The position numbers and the translations under genes are program-made. 64,000 bases of DNA, from assembly GCA_019115145.1 (NCBI GenBank), contig DXED01000019.1:127645-191644 (forward strand). Reading direction: 5' to 3'. Positions within the stretch are counted from its first letter, which is position 1. Every line of letters starts with the position of its first letter. Shown here piece after piece: positions 7,528-14,133 of this stretch. This DNA comes from Claveliimonas intestinigallinarum (GTDB lineage: Bacteria; Bacillota; Clostridia; Lachnospirales; Lachnospiraceae). The notes below the pieces were generated by a model. The model searched no databases. It worked only from the letters and a program-made list of their open reading frames with translations, and had not been told where the DNA came from.

Positions 7528-9330
7528 CTATAATCCCAGCTCCCTGTCTTTCTCAGGTGTGGGCGTGCCTTCTGTATCCCAGCCCCTCACCTGATAGTAC
7601 TCCTGGAGCATGGTGTGCAGTTCGTTGACTTTTCCCTGCGCCGGGCCGTCCGGCAGCTGCTCTCTCAAAAGCCTGGGCGGAAGGGTGTCCTTTTCCACGC
7701 CGGCCGCGATGTTGAATTTCTTCTCCAGGTTCCAGACCCTCTCCCCCTTCAGGAGAATATCCGCGTCGCTCTCATCGCTGCCCACTGCCTCCCTGTACTG
7801 CGCCGCGATCTCCGGCAGACCGAGGGCAAAGGAGGTGAACAGGCACACGCCCGCAGAGTCGATCAGCGCCGTCAGATCCTGGAATGTCTTCAGCATGGAA
7901 GCCTTCCCTTCCGTTACCAGGGGATCCATCTTGACCGGAAGCCCGAGGACCTCCGGGGAAGTCATGTATCCGCGCACATGGCAGCCGCCCCGGTTGGACG
8001 TGGCGTATTCCAGTCCGATGCCCTGCAGCGCACGGCCGTCATAGGCCGGCATCTCCTGTTTCTTTACAGACATGGACAGTTCCGGATGCCCGTATTTTTC
8101 CGCCAGCCGGTAGGAACCCATGGCAAGCTGCTTTCCGAATCCCTCGTTCTTTCCTGTCATCTCCGCCAGCTTCACCATGGTCGCGGCATCCCCGAAGCGC
8201 ACCGGGATGCCTCCCGTATCCTCCTCGGTCATATAACCTGCCTCGAAGAGCTCCATGGCGCAGGCGATGGTCGCTCCCAGCGTGATGGGGTCGAATCCGT
8301 ATTCATTGCAGATAAAGTTTGCTTTGCAGACCGCCTCCAGATCGTCGATGCCGCAGTCCGCTCCAAAGGACCATCCCGCCTCGTACTCCGGTCCCTCGCC
8401 TCTGGACTTGAAGGGACCGCTCGGAATATCCACTACGCGGCCGCAGCCGATACAGCAGCCGAAGCATCCCTTGTTCCGGATCAGGTATTTCTCTGTCAGC
8501 GTCTCACCGGAAATGTTGTCCGCCTTGTCATAGACGGCGCCGTCCCGGCCGTTGCGAAGCGGAAGTCCGCCGCTCTCATTGATGATATTGACCAGGATCT
8601 CTGTCCCGTAGGCCGCCAGCCCTGTGCCTGTAACCGGGTGGGCTTTCAGCACTGTCCTTGCGTTCTCGATGGCCTCCATGAACTTCTCCGGCCTGGCCAC
8701 ATAGATAGATTTCGTGCCCTTCACAGCCACCGCCTTGAGTTTTTTGCTCCCCATCACAGCGCCCAGGCCGCCCCGGCCTGCCGCCCGGTGCTTGTCGTTC
8801 ATCACGCCGGCGTACAGGCAGAGATTTTCTCCGGTAGGGCCGATGCAGGATACCCGGAAGGACTGGCCGCAGATCCGGTTCAGCTCATCCGTGGTCTCAT
8901 AGACGGTCTTGCCCCACAGTTCAGAGGCATCCCGCAACTCCACCTCATCGTCATTGATATAGAGATACACCGGGTGGTCGCTCACGCCCTCAAAAATGAT
9001 CCCGTCATATCCGGCATACTTCAGCTCCGGTCCGAAATGTCCGCCGGAATTTGCCGCTCCGATGGTGCCGGTAAGCGGCGCTTTTGCCACCACTTCAAAC
9101 CGTCCGCTGCAGGCCGCCGCCGTTCCGGTCAGAGGTCCCGTCATAAAGATGAGATTGTTGTCCGGCCCAAGAGGATCGATCTTCGGATCCACCTCATCAC
9201 AGAAATACTTGGTTCCCAGGCCTCTGGCTCCCACAAAATCCTTTGCAGCCTCCATATTGAGCGGCTCCTTTTTTATCGTTCCCTCAGAAAGATCCACGCG
9301 AATGATCGTTCCCATATATCCGTTCATCAT
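7528..9330 (-). CDS. Tungsten-containing aldehyde:ferredoxin oxidoreductase (AOR/WOR large subunit)
   Basis: 600-residue catalytic subunit oxidising aldehydes to carboxylic acids with a bis-tungstopterin cofactor and one [4Fe-4S] cluster. AOR family hallmarks seen: N-terminal GYMGTIIRVDLS; GARGLGTKYF; FMTGPLTGTAA; AAGRGGLGAVMGSKKLKA for cofactor binding; cluster cysteines in CFGCCIGCG near residue 290; and DSAGVC near 495 carrying the fourth cysteine. The ATG overlaps the stop of the ferredoxin-like gene (ATGA). Known AORs use ferredoxin; here NuoEFG-like partners suggest that NAD is also a partner. Probable physiological roles are aldehyde detoxification or reversible acid reduction. The exact substrate cannot be read from sequence. 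Confidence 0.95.
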   Translation of the reverse strand: MMNGYMGTIIRVDLSEGTIKKEPLNMEAAKDFVGARGLGTKYFCDEVDPKIDPLGPDNNLIFMTGPLTGTAAACSGRFEVVAKAPLTGTIGAANSGGHFGPELKYAGYDGIIFEGVSDHPVYLYINDDEVELRDASELWGKTVYETTDELNRICGQSFRVSCIGPTGENLCLYAGVMNDKHRAAGRGGLGAVMGSKKLKAVAVKGTKSIYVARPEKFMEAIENARTVLKAHPVTGTGLAAYGTEILVNIINESGGLPLRNGRDGAVYDKADNISGETLTEKYLIRNKGCFGCCIGCGRVVDIPSGPFKSRGEGPEYEAGWSFGADCGIDDLEAVCKANFICNEYGFDPITLGATIACAMELFEAGYMTEEDTGGIPVRFGDAATMVKLAEMTGKNEGFGKQLAMGSYRLAEKYGHPELSMSVKKQEMPAYDGRALQGIGLEYATSNRGGCHVRGYMTSPEVLGLPVKMDPLVTEGKASMLKTFQDLTALIDSAGVCLFTSFALGLPEIAAQYREAVGSDESDADILLKGERVWNLEKKFNIAAGVEKDTLPPRLLREQLPDGPAQGKVNELHTMLQEYYQVRGWDTEGTPTPEKDRELGL

Positions 9331-9806
9331 GCCTTTGCCTCCTCTCCGAATACGTCTTTAAAACGGTCGGCCACAGCACGTTTTCTGTCCATTCCTTCAT
9401 CCGGGTCCTCAAATGTGATCGCTCCGGTCGGGCAGAATTTTGCGCATTTGGGTTCCCCGCCGCACAGATCGCACTTATGTACCTGTTTTTTCTCTTTGTT
9501 AAAACTGATATTGCCAAGCGGACAGGCGTTCATACACATCTTACAGCCGATACATTTCGCATGGTCCATGACAACCGCGCCGATCTCATTCCTGCTGATC
9601 GCTCCTACCGGACAGACCTCCAGACAGCAGGGGTCTTCACACTGCAGGCACATGACAGGAATATTGACGGCTGCTTCTTCGTATGCCATGACTGTCACAT
9701 TGGCATTTCTCGGATTGAACGCCTGGTCATGACCAAACGAACAGACCAGTTCACAGGTTCTGCATCCGATACATTTTTCAGGCTTGATCATTAATTGTTT
9801 TCCCAT
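9327..9806 (-). CDS. Polyferredoxin-like electron transfer subunit of the AOR complex (WorS-like)
   Basis: 159 residues with four [4Fe-4S] motif groups: CIGCRTCELVC at the N-terminus, CLQCEDPCCLEVCPVG, CIGCKMCMNACPLG, and CDLCGGEPKCAKFCPTG. This HycB/DmsB-type arrangement is the small subunit that wires AOR-family catalytic subunits to other carriers. It is the first gene of the operon, starting at an ATG 7 bases after AGGAGG, directly downstream of the cofactor riboswitch and terminator, and it overlaps the AOR gene by 4 bases. Confidence 0.92.
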   Translation of the reverse strand: MGKQLMIKPEKCIGCRTCELVCSFGHDQAFNPRNANVTVMAYEEAAVNIPVMCLQCEDPCCLEVCPVGAISRNEIGAVVMDHAKCIGCKMCMNACPLGNISFNKEKKQVHKCDLCGGEPKCAKFCPTGAITFEDPDEGMDRKRAVADRFKDVFGEEAKA

Positions 9807-9828
9807 TCCGTTCTAACCTCCTTTACAT

Positions 9829-9866
9829 AAAAAAATCCATTATCATATCTTCCGATATAATAATGG
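9829..9866 (-). terminator. Intrinsic terminator in the AOR operon leader (riboswitch expression platform)
   Basis: On the minus strand a 13-bp stem (9866-9854 with 9849-9837, one T-G wobble) closed by a GGAA tetraloop is followed by A and seven T. The 5' arm starts at the last two bases of the aptamer's GGAGCC end. A short segment, TTATATC (9860-9854), can instead pair with GATATAA (9978-9972) at the 5' edge of the aptamer, so aptamer closure and terminator formation look mutually exclusive. Confidence 0.85.
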
Positions 9867-9980
9867 CTCCTTCGCAATCAGGCAGGCAGCCTCGTTCCCA
9901 AGACTACCCATTGGTCCCGCCTTCCCGTAAACAAATCGGCACGCACACGTCGGAAGCACTGGACTCGGAGTTTATATCAT
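9864..9980 (-). ncRNA. Molybdenum/tungsten cofactor riboswitch (Moco RNA motif)
   Basis: The leader of the AOR operon carries the conserved blocks of the Moco RNA motif in order: ACTCCGAG, GTGCCG, GGGACCAATGGG, GGGAACGAGGCTGCC, and GCGAAGGAGCC closing the basal helix with CTCC. Moco RNAs sense molybdopterin cofactors, and variants with a reduced P3 are thought to sense the tungsten form (established proposal). Placement before a tungstoenzyme operon favours tungsten cofactor. The downstream terminator provides the switch, and the pairing suggests that ligand turns expression on. A covariance-model hit would settle the family. Confidence 0.85.
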
Positions 9981-10056
9981 GTTTCTTTTATTCATTATAA
10001 TACAAATCACCTGATTATTCTATATTTTATTTCTTTTTTTCTAATAATTTATAGTT

Positions 10057-10524
10057 CTATTCGTTATTTTTTTGACGTATTTTTACTCGCTCACCCTCGC
10101 AAATGCTCCCACCTGATACACTCACGGCATACCAGCACCCTTCCCGGAGCAGACAGGGCAGGCCCCGTTTCACTCTCTCACATTCTGCAAAGCATCTTCC
10201 CTTCCCTTTTTTGATCTCAAGAACTATTCCCTTACATACCAGTTGCATCCCGTTTTTGATCGTTCCCAGTTCGTCCTTGGGAATATCAATCCACATATTG
10301 GCCTTAAAACGTCTGAAGCACAGTCCCTGCACGCTCTGTCGCAACATCCATTCTCCAGCGCTGACCGCAGCTATGCTCACTGGAGCATCCACATCTTCAA
10401 AGTGGAAATCTCCTCTGACACCTTTCCCTTCCACGATTTCTGCGGTTCTTATCCTCCTTCCTGGTTTCCCTTTCTCCTTGAATATATATAGGGCATCTAC
10501 CCTGCCGCTGCACTCTCTGCTCAT
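10057..10524 (-). CDS. MOSC domain protein
   Basis: 155-residue stand-alone MOSC domain (Moco sulfurase C-terminal family). Typical elements: GVRGDFHFE near residue 35, RRFKANMWIDIP near 70, a CFAECERV cysteine region and the final GGSICEGERVKI. MOSC proteins act with molybdenum or tungsten cofactors or as YiiM-like reductases. The ATG at 10524 follows a GAGGAG site. It ends about 250 bases before the AOR operon, on the same strand, with the cofactor riboswitch between, so it may be transcribed with that operon or alone. The function in this context (cofactor trafficking) is inferred. Confidence 0.88.
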   Translation of the reverse strand: MSRECSGRVDALYIFKEKGKPGRRIRTAEIVEGKGVRGDFHFEDVDAPVSIAAVSAGEWMLRQSVQGLCFRRFKANMWIDIPKDELGTIKNGMQLVCKGIVLEIKKGKGRCFAECERVKRGLPCLLREGCWYAVSVSGGSICEGERVKIRQKNNE

Positions 10525-10641
10525 GCTTTCACTCCACTCCTCTTCATAACTCCATCTAAACTAGCGGTGGCCTGCCCTCTACAGAGCCGTCTTTATCCAG
10601 AACTAAGTTTAACTGCATACGAAAAAAAAGGCAAGCCATGC

Positions 10642-10690
10642 TTGACATTTCATTCGCCTTGTCATATTATTGTACTATGCAAGTAATACA
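10642..10690 (+). promoter_or_regulatory. SigA promoter and possible GntR/YtrA-type operator for the ABC exporter
   Basis: TTGACA (10642-10647), a 17-base spacer, and TATTAT (10665-10670). Right after the -10 lies TGTACTATGCAAGTAATACA (10671-10690), an imperfect palindrome (TGTACTA / TAATACA). Such sites just downstream of the promoter are typical for YtrA-type GntR repressors of small ABC exporters. No such repressor gene is next to it. Confidence 0.7.
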
Positions 10691-10720
10691 TTAATACAAA
10701 TCTGCAAAGGAGGCACACAC

Positions 10721-11461
10721 ATGGAACAAGTGATCTTAAAGACAAACCACCTCACAAAACGCTACGGCCACCGAGCCGTTGTGGAAAATCTGTCCATGAC
10801 CATATACAAGGGGGACATCTACGGATTTATCGGAAAAAACGGAGCCGGAAAGACAACGCTCATCCGCATGGTGACCGGTCTTGCCACCCCCAGCGACGGC
10901 AGCATCCGTCTCTTTGGCAGCGGCAGTCTGTTGGAAGGGCGCCGCAGGATCGGCACTGTCATAGAGGCGCCGGCCTTTTACCCCGGCATGACCGCATATG
11001 AAAACATCATCGCTTTCTCCAAGCTCCAGGGACTCCATGATTTCTCCCATGCGGAGTATCTGCTTGAACTGGTTGGCCTGTCCCACACAGGAAAGAAAAA
11101 ATGCCGGAACTTCTCTCTTGGCATGAAGCAGCGCCTGGCCATCGCCATTGCGCTCATAGGGGACCCGGAGCTCCTCATCCTGGATGAGCCCACCAACGGC
11201 CTTGACCCGGAGGGCATGAAGGAGGTCCGGGACCTGATCTTGAAGCTGAACCAGGAAAAAGGCATCACAGTCCTCGTATCCAGCCACATCCTTGGAGAAC
11301 TGTCCAAATTTGCCACCCGCTACGGCATCATCCACCACGGGAAGCTGATCGAGGAGTTCACAGAGGAGGATCTGTGGCGCAGGTGCGCAGGGACCGGCCG
11401 CCAGGACATTGATCTGGAAGACTACTTTTTAAGCAGGATCGGAGGGAAACAGGCATGTTAA
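10721..11461 (+). CDS. ABC transporter ATP-binding protein (BcrA-like)
   Basis: 246-residue ATPase. Walker A GKNGAGKTTLI, signature FSLGMKQRL, Walker B LLILDEPTNGLD, and switch histidine in VSSHI are all intact. The ATG at 10721 is preceded by AAAGGAGG; an in-frame ATG 51 bases upstream overlaps the -10 region and is not used. It overlaps the permease gene by 7 bases. This is the BcrA/lantibiotic-immunity class that exports peptides or antibiotics; the substrate is unknown. Confidence 0.9.
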   Translation: MEQVILKTNHLTKRYGHRAVVENLSMTIYKGDIYGFIGKNGAGKTTLIRMVTGLATPSDGSIRLFGSGSLLEGRRRIGTVIEAPAFYPGMTAYENIIAFSKLQGLHDFSHAEYLLELVGLSHTGKKKCRNFSLGMKQRLAIAIALIGDPELLILDEPTNGLDPEGMKEVRDLILKLNQEKGITVLVSSHILGELSKFATRYGIIHHGKLIEEFTEEDLWRRCAGTGRQDIDLEDYFLSRIGGKQAC

Positions 11462-12300
11462 ATTTAATAAGAAGCGACATTTTTAAACTGAGAAAGGCAA
11501 AGTATTTCTGGATACTGCTGTTCATCAACATCCTCCTGGCTGTCGGCACTGTCTATCTGCTGGACTTCACCTACAAGCTGGCCGGGGACTCCATGGAAGC
11601 CCAGCTCACACAGGAGCAGGCCGCCCTCGACGACGCGGGCATGAATGTGTCCGTGGAAGGCATTCCCACAGGCCACGACCAGCTCAGCGCCTCCGGCCAG
11701 CTGCTGACCTTCTTCGCCGGCAACACCACGCTGCTCATGTCTGTCCTCATCTCTCTCTTTGTCGGGAGCGAGTTCAACAACGGGACAGTCAAGATCATCG
11801 CCTCCCGGAATTACAGCCGGCTGAAGATCTATCTGTCCAAGCTGCTTGTAGGCATCCTGGCCTCCATCCTCTTTACCCTGGTGTTTGTCCTGGCCGCCAC
11901 TTTGACCGCCACCGCACTGTGGGGCTTCGGGGATGTGTCCGGCTCCTACGCCTCCCAGCTGCTGCTAAAGGGAGCTCTGGAGCTGCTGCTGGGCGCCTCC
12001 TACGTGTCCCTCTTTGTCATGTTCAGCATCCTGATCCGGCAGAACGGGGGCTCCCTGGCTGCCAACATCTGCTTCCTGGAATTCACCTCCCTTGTGGTCA
12101 CCCTGGGAGAGATGCTCATCCATCATTTTCTTGACAGGTCGGTCACTCTGTCCGACTACCTGCCGGATATGTGCATGACTGCCCTGACCCAGAACCCGGA
12201 CAGGAGCACTCTCTTGCGGTCTGCCCTGGTGGGCATCTGCTTCCTCCTCGTGCCCGCCCTGGTGGGAGCCGGCAGCTTCCGGAAGCGGGATATCAAATAA
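11455..12300 (+). CDS. ABC-2 type permease
   Basis: 281-residue membrane protein with six predicted hydrophobic segments: one near residues 17-37, then a large extracellular loop, then five from about 85 onward. Partner of the preceding ATPase, whose stop codon overlaps its start. The layout (long loop between the first and second segments, FVGSEFNNGTVK at the second) is that of BcrB-like ABC-2 permeases. A strong terminator follows. Substrate unknown; drug or bacteriocin efflux is the usual role. Confidence 0.85.
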   Translation: MLNLIRSDIFKLRKAKYFWILLFINILLAVGTVYLLDFTYKLAGDSMEAQLTQEQAALDDAGMNVSVEGIPTGHDQLSASGQLLTFFAGNTTLLMSVLISLFVGSEFNNGTVKIIASRNYSRLKIYLSKLLVGILASILFTLVFVLAATLTATALWGFGDVSGSYASQLLLKGALELLLGASYVSLFVMFSILIRQNGGSLAANICFLEFTSLVVTLGEMLIHHFLDRSVTLSDYLPDMCMTALTQNPDRSTLLRSALVGICFLLVPALVGAGSFRKRDIK

Positions 12301-12322
12301 CAGGACATCAAATAGCCAAACG

Positions 12323-12366
12323 AAAAGACACTGCAAAGGACTTGCGTCCTCACAGTGTCTTTTTTG
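12323..12366. terminator. Bidirectional terminator between the ABC permease and ilvE
   Basis: AAAAGACACTG and CAGTGTCTTTT form an 11-bp stem with an inner AGGAC/GTCCT stem; a T6 run follows on plus and the complementary A-run serves the minus strand. The genes on either side converge on it. Confidence 0.88.
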
Positions 12367-12425
12367 TCTTCTGTATTGCTTTTTATGCCTGCATACTTTT
12401 GCGGAAAGTCTCCTGTCAGCAAATC

Positions 12426-13451
12426 TTAGCAGATCTTGTGGATCCATCCCTCCGGAGCCTCGATGTGGCCCATCTGGATGCCTGTCAGTGTGTCGTACAG
12501 CTTCTGGATGGTCGGTCCCATCTTCTCCATACCGCTGGGGAAGCAGATCTCCTTGTCGTGGTCCACGATCTTTCCAACCGGTGAGATAACTGCCGCTGTG
12601 CCGCACAGACCGCACTCCGCAAAATCCTTGACCTCGTCCATATAGACCTCCCTCTCCTCTGTCTTCAGTCCAAGGTAGTGCTCTGCCACATAGAGGAGTG
12701 AACGTCTTGTGATAGAAGGCAGGATTGTGGGAGACTTTGGTGTGACAACTGTGTTGTCCTTTGTCACGAAGAGGAAGTTGGCTCCGCCGGTCTCCTCCAC
12801 CTTGGTCCTTGTGGCTGAGTCAAGATACATGTTCTCGTCAAAGCCCTTCTCGTGAGCGTCAACAATAGCGTACAGGCTCATGGCATAGTTCAGGCCGGCC
12901 TTTACATGGCCTGTTCCGTGGGGAGCTGCTCTGTCGTAGTCACATACACGGATGGTGATGGGCTTTGCGCCGCCTTTGAAGTAGGGTCCTACCGGTGTGG
13001 TGAACACGCGGAACTGATACTCCTCTGCCGGCTTTACGCCAATGACAGAGTTGGAACCGAACATGTAGGGACGGATGTATAAGGTAGCGCCTGATCCGTA
13101 GGGCGGAACATAGGCTGCATTTGCCTCCACTACCTTGTGGACAGCCTCAACAAAGCGATCCTCCGGAAATACCGGCATCTCCAGCCTCTTTGCGGAGGAT
13201 GCCATCCTCTGTGCGTTCAGATCCGGGCGGAAAGTAACGATATGTCCGTCCTCCGTTGTGTAAGCCTTCAGTCCCTCAAAGCATGTCTGCGCATACTGGA
13301 GGACGCAGGCACATTCGTTGAGCACAATATTCGCGTCGGATGTCAGTGTACCTTCATCCCAGGCTCCATCCTTGTAGTTGGAAACGTATCTCTTATCGGT
13401 CTGCATGTAGGCAAATCCGAGATTAGACCAGTCGATATTCTTTTTTTCCAT
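12426..13451 (-). CDS. ilvE: Branched-chain amino acid aminotransferase
   Basis: 341-residue PLP enzyme interconverting Val, Leu and Ile with their 2-oxo acids. The catalytic lysine lies in HVKAGLNYA near residue 187; the fold-type IV signature is spread over ENMYLDSATRTKVEETGGANFLF. Length and motifs fit the BCAT family of eukaryotic/Firmicute type II. It starts at an ATG after ACGGGGGAATT. It has its own promoter with a pair of repeated operator-like sites and is separated from ilvBN by about 155 bases, so it can be controlled independently of the T-box. Confidence 0.95.
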   Translation of the reverse strand: MEKKNIDWSNLGFAYMQTDKRYVSNYKDGAWDEGTLTSDANIVLNECACVLQYAQTCFEGLKAYTTEDGHIVTFRPDLNAQRMASSAKRLEMPVFPEDRFVEAVHKVVEANAAYVPPYGSGATLYIRPYMFGSNSVIGVKPAEEYQFRVFTTPVGPYFKGGAKPITIRVCDYDRAAPHGTGHVKAGLNYAMSLYAIVDAHEKGFDENMYLDSATRTKVEETGGANFLFVTKDNTVVTPKSPTILPSITRRSLLYVAEHYLGLKTEEREVYMDEVKDFAECGLCGTAAVISPVGKIVDHDKEICFPSGMEKMGPTIQKLYDTLTGIQMGHIEAPEGWIHKIC

Positions 13452-13509
13452 GGATAATTCCCCCGTTCTGTATTTTATTGGTCAATGGTTATCTTCTTGA
13501 TCTTTTCTC

Positions 13510-13538
13510 ATTATAGTACGGTCATTAACAAAATTCAA
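13510..13538 (-). promoter_or_regulatory. SigA promoter of ilvE
   Basis: On the minus strand TTGAAT (13538-13533), 17 bases, TATAAT (13515-13510), then about 58 bases to the ilvE ATG. Confidence 0.75.
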
Positions 13539-13582
13539 GAGTGCGCTCTGTTTTTTTGCAATCAATTTCAGAGTCCGCTCTG
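13538..13582. repeat. Two direct copies of an operator-like 13-mer upstream of ilvE
   Basis: AGAGTGCGCTCTG at 13538-13550 and AGAGTCCGCTCTG at 13570-13582 differ at one base, are each near-palindromic (AGAG/CTCT), and start 32 bases apart, three helical turns. The first abuts the -35 of the ilvE promoter. This looks like a tandem protein-binding site; the regulator is not identified. Confidence 0.6.
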
Positions 13583-13607
13583 CGGGCTCCGGACACCCCG
13601 GAAAATG

Positions 13608-14117
13608 CTACCTCTCCATCATGCTGATGGACTCGATGCCGACGCTTCCTCCCCGCACCACCTCAATGCTCCTGAACTCCTCCTTCATGAGCTTGATCAC
13701 GGCGTCATTCTTGGTGGCTGTCTGCACAAACTCCAGGAGCAGGCTGTCCTTCCCGTAGTCGATGACCTTTGCCTTGAAGGTCTCCGCGATCTGGAAGGCC
13801 TCCACCTTATCCTCAGCGCTGCAGTTTTTCACTTTCACGTACAGGATCTCCTTCATCCGCACGAAAATGTCTGTAAAGTCAATGACCTTGATCACCTCCA
13901 CCAGACGGTTGAGCTGTTTTTTGATCTGCTCAAAGGTCTCGTCGTCGCTGACCGTGGCGATGGTCATTCTGGACACTGTGGGATCCTCTGTAGTCCCCAC
14001 AGTCAGGCTGTCCAGGTTGTAGGACTTTCCGGAGAAAAGTCCTGAGATTTTCGAGAGAACACCTACCTGGTTCTCCACGTAAAGGGATATCCATCTTTTT
14101 TTCATTCCGTTGCTCAT
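13608..14117 (-). CDS. ilvN: Acetolactate synthase small (regulatory) subunit
   Basis: 169 residues. N-terminal ACT domain with YVENQVGVLSKISGLFSGK, which binds valine for feedback control, and a C-terminal AHAS small-subunit domain ending in RGGSVGIESISMME. It starts at ATG 14117 behind AAAGGAG, 16 bases downstream of ilvB. It stimulates and regulates the large subunit encoded just upstream. Confidence 0.95.
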   Translation of the reverse strand: MSNGMKKRWISLYVENQVGVLSKISGLFSGKSYNLDSLTVGTTEDPTVSRMTIATVSDDETFEQIKKQLNRLVEVIKVIDFTDIFVRMKEILYVKVKNCSAEDKVEAFQIAETFKAKVIDYGKDSLLLEFVQTATKNDAVIKLMKEEFRSIEVVRGGSVGIESISMMER

Positions 14118-14133
14118 TCTACTCTTCTCCTTT

